From: Apostichopus japonicus
Lineage: Eukaryota > Echinodermata > Holothuroidea > Aspidochirotida > Stichopodidae
Direction: 5' to 3'
DNA: 64,000 nt
NCBI RefSeq assembly: GCF_037975245.1
Contig: NC_092580.1
Span: 9,835,001 to 9,899,000, forward strand
In this document: positions 40,701 through 64,000 of the stretch, in pieces
Layout: the number at the start of each line of letters is the position of its first letter
Numbering within the stretch: position 1 is the stretch's first letter
Program-made: the position numbers and the translations under genes
The notes under the pieces: generated by a model
Told to the model about the DNA's origin: nothing
Seen by the model: the letters and a program-made list of their open reading frames with translations, nothing else
Databases searched by the model: none

Positions 40701-43668
40701 TTAGTCAACTGCATTAACCGTTGAAGAATCTGACTATCCCTTAGAATCATAAATTTACGACAAACGAGTTTTCGTGCCGCTAAAAGGTACCTTCAATGAC
40801 CCGTCAAACATTACAATCCACGTTAACTCGGGATACTTTTTGGCACAATATACGCCGCGATTGAATCACATTAGATTATTATTAGAACCTACCCTAGGAT
40901 GAAAATGTTGTTATATATAGCGAGCGAAAACGAATTAAGTTTGCTGTTAATAAAACAAATAAAATCAACTATAAATACACCTATTGAAAGAGGTGTAAAA
41001 CGGGAAAACGGGTGAGGTTTAGTTTGTCAACTCTACTTCTGTAACTTAGTAAGATGATTATCATAACCATCTCCAGCCACCACATATGTCTATGATATCA
41101 AATCAATGTAAATAAAGACATCCCTAATATGTACATACAATACGTGTTCGATTCTTAGTTACAACATAAGCGGTAGATAAAACGTCGACCACATTACCGC
41201 AGCGAAGTCGCATCCTGAAACACCTCAGAATGGACAAATTAGTCCGCCTAGTTGAAATTTTCTCCTGATGTCAACACCATTGATTAAAAGTAATAATGAG
41301 CTTACCCAGATTCTTTTAATATTGGTCCCACACAAAATAACTTTTAGTGTACACATTTTCCTTGGATATCTTACCTTCAACAAACATTCACAAAGAATAC
41401 AAATAAATCAAGAAAACAAATGAATATTAATTTTTTGTCTCAAAATGTGTATTTCGTTTTGCATCCACATGAGGCAGTAACTATTCAAGTGTAATTTTTC
41501 ATTCATTTCCTATATGCGCATATTCCATCCAATAAAATTTCTTGGAAAAAATCATTTATAAGAGGCAATGAGTTTAATACATAAAACTTAAAGAATGGAC
41601 ACAATAACATCAAAAACACAGACATACTGTGACTACGTGTGTAAAAAAAAAAACCACACAGCATGTTCTACACAGAAAATTGTGATATGATTTAATTTTT
41701 TTTTTTTTTTTTAAGAATTGCAAATATCTGTGAAGTCTTTCCTTTTCCCCCTCTTCTATAGATGAAAATGTAACACACATTAAAGTTGTCTAGCAACATC
41801 ACCAAACATCTCATCAACTTTGTAACTTTGCTGCTTTCCAATGGGATGCTTTGAGGTCTTCCCGACACATTAAACAGGGATCCAAATGATTGTTTCCAAC
41901 CGCATCTCAACATTCAAATGAGCACATTTTTCCTCCACCTAATTCTTTTCCACCTTATTATTTTCTATTCTGATCTATTCCATTTTAGCCGAAAAGTAAC
42001 GAACGCTTCACCGTAAAGTAACTAACCTCCATACTCAGTAATGGCTTCCAATGGGTAGAGATAACCGTAACTTAAGATTGGCATTTAAGTTACAGCTTGC
42101 ATAACATTTAAATTCACAATATCATTGGTATGTTGTACTTGCCAATACCTGACTTGCTTTAACATTTTAAGTGCATTAAATAATTTACGTGTCCCAAATT
42201 TCCAAACAGATTTTCAGTTGAATCACTCACTGCACTTATTCACCCGAATGGGATATCCTCACTATATATCCAACTCTATTAGAATTATCATAATAATAAT
42301 TTAGTTCCAATCAAATATACCTTTGCTCACAAATCTTGATATTGACTACCTGGAATATTGATAACATCCTAGCAACAAAAGAGAGTGATTTATGACGTAA
42401 CTGCTTCTACACACTGATTAATCTCTTGCAATCTCACAGATGTTTAGTACCTCTCTGTTAAACATTACTCCTGCCATCTAGATATAATACTGCAATATAA
42501 AATCAATCCTTGACGACTTAAAAAGGATAAAATTAATGTATGTTTTCACAAGATGAAGTGTCCAATTATAGTGCAATGACCTTTATTTGACTCACCAAGA
42601 AGCTGTTACAAGTTGGAGAAATCCCTTAAAACTTCTTCATACTATTCATTATCAATTATGTTTAAATACTTTAACCTGTTACCTCATTTAAAAAAAAATC
42701 ACTAACCCACAATGACCCTGAAAGAAAACCCCCACCAATATAAAGTTTAACACCTTTGAAAAGTGTTGAACGGTATGACCAAAAGGAAAGTAACGATAAG
42801 GTTACTCTAGGCAACCTAGAATTCATATCAATGTTTTGATTGGTTGAATTTTAGTTGTTGCTGTAATCTTCCGGGCATCTCGCTAAATCTGCTAGTAATC
42901 TATTACACTATCTAGCCGAGGAGAGAATGTCTTCTGGAGATGACGATCGTGATGACGATGATGATAATGATGCAGATTTTGTTTCTGCTGAATGTTACAA
43001 TCACCTCCCAGCATTAGTGAGACTGAAGAAAGGGGCACCAGCAAGGGAGAAGAAAGACTGCATAGAGGGGGAAGGGGTCTAATGAGATGTCTAATGATAT
43101 GCAAACTATTGGCTCATTAAAAAGTGCATTCTCCTGATTGATTCAGGCCCTTCTTGTTCACACTAACGGCAACGAGTGAAGAAGGGTAAGAGGAAGGGAA
43201 GAGTATCACTTCTAAAGCTGTCATCCCTGACTCATCCATCACCCCTCATCTGTCCCAGCCTCTTGCAGTAACTATGGTAACCTTCTCTTGACAGGCATTA
43301 CACAATTACTTTAAGTGAAACTGGTTCCCTGATAATGTCTTGGCTAAAGCAGGACAGTCTATAACTTATCCGACATCATACATAAACGCAGACAAGAAAC
43401 AAGTAAATCCTTTGCATAAAAAAACAACAACATCGAATACCATTTACCCCGATTCTAACGACTGATAGCAGTTTGAAATGAGAGCAACAGGAAGGTCATG
43501 AAACTACCTTTTTAGCATTTTTCCCCCCCATTTCTTCTTCTTCTTAGTGGTGATAATTTACAACTATGGGGACAACATATCTTAAAATGATGAGGGGAAA
43601 TTGAGAGCAAAACAAAAAGTTGACTATAAACCCAGAAAGGGGCAGGTAGAAGAAGATGATGGAAGGGA
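37797..43668. other. Tail-to-tail interval between GATA and SEC61A; 3' UTRs expected at both ends
   Basis: No coding feature recognised. The left end should hold the GATA 3' UTR, but I cannot fix its poly-A site: AATAAA words occur at about 40950 and 41107, far downstream. The right end should hold the minus-strand SEC61A 3' UTR; a minus-strand AATAAA (plus TTTATT) lies near 42592, about 1.1 kb past the stop. A 15-base direct repeat ATCGATACTAACAGT is present at about 38371-38400, and a GAT/GAC-rich microsatellite at 42937-42975. Confidence 0.6.
42937..42975. repeat. GATGAC-type microsatellite
   Basis: Imperfect GATGAC/GATGAT repeats, probably within the SEC61A 3' UTR. The open frames through it are artefacts. 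Confidence 0.75.
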
Positions 43669-59531
<15,863 letters not shown>

Positions 59532-59760
59532 TTTGCTGATGATCCTTTTCTCGAGTATGCAGTAATTGTCGTTCTTACTTAACTTCTAAAACGCTTTTAT
59601 TTCGTGGAAAGTTTTACCACCTGCGAGAAGCTGTTTCCCGAGAATCTTTCAAGAGAACGGACGCCCTCAGTTTCAACTGATTGTTCACGCAATTTGTTGC
59701 TTGGCTTACAAAATTGTTGTCCACGTCAAAGCCACGCCTCCTTTGTATTGACTGAAGGAT
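59532..59760 (-). promoter_or_regulatory. SEC61A 5' UTR and proximal promoter region
   Basis: The bases directly upstream of the ATG are untranslated leader in the same exon. The start site cannot be fixed by eye. There is no obvious TATA box at a standard distance, as is usual for housekeeping genes. Confidence 0.5.
59721..59728 (-). promoter_or_regulatory. Unfolded-protein-response element, TGACGTGG
   Basis: On the SEC61A coding strand the sequence is TGACGTGG, the core UPRE bound by XBP1/ATF6, about 190 bases upstream of the ATG. A GGCGTGGC box lies directly upstream of it on the same strand (59731-59738). SEC61A genes are established targets of the unfolded protein response. A full ERSE (CCAAT-N9-CCACG) was not found. 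Confidence 0.5.
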
Positions 59761-60439
59761 TGATTGCGTAATACGTTTATAATCGCGCATGTGATGTGCT
59801 GCATTGCAACCAAAACATGTGTGTTCAGTTTGGACTGGTTTATTGAATCCATTCAGAAAGGACCATCATGCTGGGTACGACCACAAACCCCGCAATTCCA
59901 AATTGAAGAAGCCATTTACGTTGAAATTGGATTTAGTAGGTTACAAAGAATATAAGTACCCCAATTGATGAAAAGTTCTTCCAACACTCACCGACCCACC
60001 ATTGCTGAGTAAACTAGTAATACTAATAGTACTATCCTAGGCCTACCTCTTAAAATAATTGTGGATACTAACTGAGCCTGAGGAGTTCAGCCCAAATTAG
60101 TAGTAGTACTAACAAGTAACATTAACAAGTACTAAGTAGCCCAGCATAGGCTAGAGTATAAGTACTAGGGCCTAGATCTATTACTAGTTTTCCAGGGCAT
60201 AGTGCTAGTTTTATGCTACTAGTACTAATACTACTGGTGTTAATATAGCCTAAACTAAGTAAGGCCTAACTTTTTTGCAGACTAGGCCTTTACCAACCTA
60301 TTATAATTTATAGGCCATACAAAGTTTAGTTTAGTAGAAAAAAATGATCAGGAGGGTCAATCAAGGACCCTATGGGAGAAAAAAAACTGAAGACTCAATA
60401 TCAGACCCGATTACAAAGCTTAAAGTGCTTGTCCAAAAG

Positions 60440-61010
60440 CATTCTTAAACCCATTCACACTACTTGCAAACTGTACAACTTTCTCGGGCTCACCGTTCCA
60501 TTCATTCACAACCCTAAATTAGTAAATTTGCCAAATATTTTGTAACTTCTGAGTTTTAGAGCTTCAGACAATGACCTCTGGTACAACTACTATTAGCAAA
60601 CATGAAATAGTCAGTGAAGGATAAATTGTCAAAACGGAACACAATCTTGAAAACTTGAATCAAGTCACCACGTAACCTCCTAAGCTCCAGTGTACAGATT
60701 CAGCAGCTGTAACAGCCTATAATAAGGAACACCGTTTAAGGAACTAATCGTCCTTGTAGCCCTACTCTGGACCTTCTCGAGTATATCCTTATCCTTAGCA
60801 AAATATGGGTTCCAAGCCTGCACAGCATACTCAGTGTGGCCTCACCAACAAATGTCCTCTTAAAGAAATTTGAAGTTCCTCATGATCATACCTAAAACCA
60901 TATTAGTTATTACCACTTTTAGCAGCTTCGAAAAAAATGTTTAGAAGGTTGCAGTAATGGGTCAAGTTTTTGGTAATGCTAAGTTGTGATCTTTCTCAAC
61001 TGCTTGACAT
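60440..61010 (-). mobile_element. Decayed LINE, CR1/L2-like reverse transcriptase C-terminal remnant
   Basis: On the minus strand, with frameshifts and stops, the reading gives VEKDHNLALPKT, HLLVRPH, EYAVQAWNPYFAKDKDILEK, VQSRATRTISSLNGVP, LRRLRGDLIQVFKI, TRGHCLKL, VVNEWNG and GFKNAFGQAL followed by a stop. This string of motifs in this order is the diagnostic C-terminal region of CR1/L2-type LINE reverse transcriptases. The catalytic domain itself is missing, so it is a 5'-truncated dead copy. Confidence 0.85.
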
Positions 61011-61576
61011 GGCTTTTTAATATCTTGTTAGGCCTATATAGTAAAAGCGAAAAGTTATGCCTAGTTACTTACTAGTCTACCATCCTACTACTACCAGGTT
61101 ACACTAAGTTAGGATAATGCTTGGTCCTGATTATTCTCAATACTTGATATAGCTTATAGTATTAGGTTATTCTACAGAACATTTCACTATTTGAAAACAG
61201 CAACACTATTCTGAAAACAAAGGGTGCCCAGTTGCAGTGAACCAATTTGTCCTTGCTCTGATTGCAAGAAGTTTCCAGAAAGGAATACGAGCAAGTCTAC
61301 TGACCCTCCAACCACACCCTATCACATAGGCATAGGAGCCTCATTTGAGTTGGGGGGGGGGGGCTGTAACGACTTGCCCGAAAAATATAACCAAAACTTT
61401 TGGCGCGCTCCGCGCGCATTCCACATGTTACTGTGCATATCATATAGGCATTCATCAGTTATTACATCACATGTCAATAACATAAAATCATTTTCCGTGT
61501 TATTACCCTTCCTTATTGGTTATAATTATTGGGGAAGTCCTTACAACAATAATGATAATAATATAAGTTTAACCAT

Positions 61577-62478
61577 TGAAAAACACATTGCAAATTATTC
61601 TTCTTTCAGTAGGTGCCAGTGGCGGAGCTAGGGGTATTGGTCAGGGGGGAGAGCATGGTCTGTAGGGGTGCTTTCGACACTATCTAAGCGGAGCGTCACC
61701 ACAGGTTGGCCCGGAGCGTACAGAAATTTTTGGAGTAAAGATACTCCTAGATCGCCGGAAATTACCCTTTCCAGGCCTTGCTAATTTGCAGATAAACGAA
61801 GAATAAATAGGTGTCATCGCCATTTGTCAGAAAATTGCACCAACAAAATGTGACAAATGTCAATAGGTATTTCAGAGCGCAATAAAAAAGTCAATAATCG
61901 CGAATAAGTAGAAAGTGGTAAAAAGCTGAAAAGGGCGCCAGCAGTCCATTTGAGTCTGCCAGGGGGGCATCCGCCCCCTCTGACTGTAAGGACACTCCGC
62001 TACTGGTAGGTGCCCGAAAAATTCTCAGCATATTGCCCATTTTCACCAAAAAAATTGAAAAACACACTGCAAATTATTATTCTTTCAGTAGGTGCCCGAA
62101 AAAATTATCAGCATATTGCCTGAATTTTCACCAAAACATTTGAAAAACACATTGCAAATTATTATTCTTTCAGTAGGTGCTCGAAAAATTCTCAGCATAT
62201 TGCCCGAATTTTCATCAAAACATTTGAAGAACACATTGCAATTTATTCTTCTTTCAGTAGGTGCTTGAAAAATTCTCAGCATATTGCCCGAATTCTCACC
62301 AAAAAATTGAAAAACACATTGCAAAGTATTATTCTTTCAGTAGATGCCCGAAAAATTCTCAGCATATTGCCGAATTTTCACCCCAAAAAATTTGAAAAAC
62401 ACATTGCAAATTATTCTTCTTTCAGTAGGTGCTCGAAAAATTCTCAGCATATTGCCTGAATTTTCACCAAAAAAAATT
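61577..62478. repeat. About 83-bp tandem array inside the transposon (six units)
   Basis: Units start TTGAAAAACACATTGCAAAT or a variant at about 61577, 62055, 62139, 62224, 62306 and 62392. Each contains CTTTCAGTAGGTGC and AAAAATTCTCAGCATATTGC. The first unit is split by the nested element at 61617-62005. Open frames on both strands here are by-products. Confidence 0.9.
61617..62005. mobile_element. Nested hAT-type MITE, 389 bp
   Basis: Begins CAGTGGCGGAG and ends CTCCGCTACTG, whose reverse complement CAGTAGCGGAG matches 10 of 11. Flanked by a perfect 8-bp target-site duplication GTAGGTGC (61609-61616 and 62006-62013). CAGTGGCG-type termini with 8-bp duplications are characteristic of hAT elements. 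No transposase is encoded. Removing one duplication and the element restores an uninterrupted 83-bp unit. Confidence 0.85.
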
Positions 62479-62537
62479 GGTTGGGGGGCTGCAGCCCCCC
62501 ACCCCCCCCCCCCGCCTCCTACGCCTATGCCCTATCA

Positions 62538-63627
62538 TGATAATTTAAAGTTAACTACATGTATTGTAAAGAGAATAGTACAAAAGTTTGTCCACTAAGG
62601 CTCATTCCTGGTTTGGAGGCTAGTCATAGTTTGTACGATGACTACTGTATGAGTGCACCTCAAGAGAAAAATTGAGGTTTGAAATAGGCAGGGTGTTTTA
62701 TAGCTGTATCAAGTAATAATATAGTATCGTAGTGGCAAATTGTAATAGGCTAATGACAATGAAAAATTGATATTTTTACCCAATGCAAGTAAAATAGAAC
62801 ACCAGGAATGCAAGTAGTAGTACCAGAGCTCAATACAGTGTACTATCACATCTAGTCTTACAGATTTAGACCTGTGACTAAATACTTATAACAATACAGA
62901 GAGTGTAGTATAGATTTGTAGCAATTTCTGTGTTAATGTTGCAGTCACGCAGTATGGAATTGTAGCAATTTCTGTGTTTAATGTTGCAGTAATGATCTTT
63001 GAAAATGTCTAAGAAATTGAGGTGAATACAGCTATAGTATAGGAGGGGTAAACCTTTTCAAGAGTGCATATCCTTCAGGCTGAGAATTTCTTGCAAAAAG
63101 TCCAGTTTAACAGCGTAGTTGCAGTTAGGTTCTGAAGGTTGTCAGAATTCAGATTTCTGAATTGATAGTTTCTATTAAACACATGGTTCTAGCCTATGAT
63201 GAAATTACCTCATATATGACAGGTTAATTTTATATCAAGATTTGTGGAGCTTCTCTTTACATCATTATATACTTAAAGATAGTGAAGACTTGCGCACAAA
63301 GAAACGTGGTTTGGGGCGAGTCTTCAATGCTTTCAATGGGTACCATCTCCAATGAGGTACCAAGACATAGAAATCATCAGCCTTTGTCTAAAGTTGTGAC
63401 ACCTAATACACTGCTGTATGTTACTGCTGGAGAGCACAATTTTAAGTATGCTGTTTGTTTATTGAAATTATTGAGGTTCAGATTTAATAGTCTGTTGATC
63501 AATCTAAGTTTATTTTACTATCTTTGATAATGTGACTGAAGTAAAGATACAAGGAGTCCTACTTCTATTGATAGTTGTTATTTGGTTGCACATGCTTTAA
63601 ATAGTCATCTTCTATCTTTTTTTGCAG
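62538..63627. other. Non-coding stretch before the final exon
   Basis: No recognised element or exon apart from a short direct repeat of TTGTAGCAATTTCTGTGTTA near 62917 and 62960. Probably intron or 5' flank of the gene starting at 63628. Confidence 0.6.
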
Positions 63628-64000
63628 ACGTCACTGTAGAAGACCTCTTTCTGGGAGTTTCAGCACTGGTTACTTTGTGGGGCTACTACAAAGCAAAATG
63701 CGGTCTACTTCAGCAGTGAAGAGAAGAAAGTCCACAAAACTTGCAGAGCAAAGAAAAGCAAAGGCAAACTCGAGCAAGCAAAGCGTGCTTGGAAAGCGTA
63801 ACAGAAAAGGGAAGAATTTGACAACGGGTAGATCAAAATCCAAACAACATGACAGTTTTTTAACAGACGGTGCTAAAGTGACTGTCATTGATCTGAATGA
63901 AAATACTTTGCTAACAGATTGCCACGCTGAGACTGTTCCAGGCGAGAGTTATGTCAGAAATGAAGATGTTGTGGTTGTCGATACTGGTCAGTCCCAGAAG
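63628..64000 (+). CDS. Exon of an unrecognised lysine/arginine-rich protein, runs off the window
   Basis: Follows a strong acceptor (pyrimidine tract then TTTGCAG) and stays open for 124 codons to the window end. The frame reads RHCRRPLSGSFSTGYFVG before an ATG at 63698 in good context (A at -3), then MRSTSAVKRRKSTKLAEQRK and a further K/R/S-rich stretch to about residue 50, followed by an acidic, less basic part with TVIDLNENT and NEDVVVVDTG. Translation may start at 63698 with an upstream 5' UTR exon, or the frame may continue from an earlier exon. The basic head suggests a nuclear protein. I do not recognise the family and no catalytic motif is visible. Confidence 0.6.

Larger units (their letters stand above)
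61325..62529. mobile_element. MITE-like DNA transposon with internal tandem array
   Basis: Bounded by terminal inverted repeats: CATAGGCATAGGAGCC at the left, and at the right the reverse complement reads CATAGGCGTAGGAGGC (14 of 16 match). Flanked by a perfect 8-bp direct repeat CCCTATCA (61317-61324 and 62530-62537). It has no transposase. G-rich and C-rich homopolymers sit just inside the two ends, and the interior is a tandem array of about 83-bp units. The 8-bp duplication suggests a hAT-like mobiliser. It contains a second nested transposon. Confidence 0.8.

Noticed and set aside
42892-43104. Minus-strand frame downstream of the SEC61A stop
   Set aside because: Runs through a GATGAC microsatellite in the probable 3' UTR.
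59764-59955. Plus-strand frame with VFSLDWFIESIQKG, reminiscent of the conserved tryptophan helix of BRCT domains
   Set aside because: Too short, begins at a non-ATG codon, has no acceptor upstream, and the rest of a BRCT fold is absent; similarity is probably chance.
62085-62598. Frames with repeated ENSGNMLRIF or KNTLQ peptides
   Set aside because: By-products of the 83-bp tandem array inside a transposon.

Overview
This is a eukaryotic genomic window: AT-rich, intron-dominated and full of simple repeats, with GT-AG introns and animal-type genes. Two genes are read with confidence. Their protein sequences and long introns fit an invertebrate deuterostome. The PRH-type N-terminal GATA features and the general repeat texture make an echinoderm such as a sea cucumber a reasonable guess, but the sequence alone does not prove it.

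Layout. Bases 1-10983 hold no recognisable exon; they contain simple repeats, a truncated LINE tail and a minisatellite. Bases 10984-37796 (+) carry five exons of a GATA1/2/3-class transcription factor (vertebrate GATA2/GATA3, sea urchin GATAc), with every splice phase matching. The initiator exon is not identified and is probably upstream. The GATA introns contain a 22-bp satellite array beside an exon, a 46-bp array carrying POU octamers, a CpG-rich patch with a strong splice donor, and several duplications. Bases 37797-43668 are the tail-to-tail interval between GATA and the next gene.

Bases 43669-59531 (-) carry a complete 13-exon gene for the Sec61 alpha subunit of the ER translocon, 475 residues. 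Its introns hold dispersed repeats and two opposite copies of a tRNA-like SINE. About 190 bp upstream of its start codon is a perfect TGACGTGG motif, the XBP1/ATF6-type unfolded-protein-response element. Bases 59740-63627 hold a decayed LINE and a nested pair of MITE-like DNA transposons, each with an 8-bp target-site duplication. At 63628 (+) an exon of a third, unrecognised lysine/arginine-rich protein starts and runs off the window.

The genes do not form a functional unit. One is a developmental regulator with large introns and the other a housekeeping secretory gene. No bacterial, viral or CRISPR-like system was seen. The most unusual structures are the nested transposons with an internal 83-bp tandem array, and the repeat arrays inside the GATA introns.
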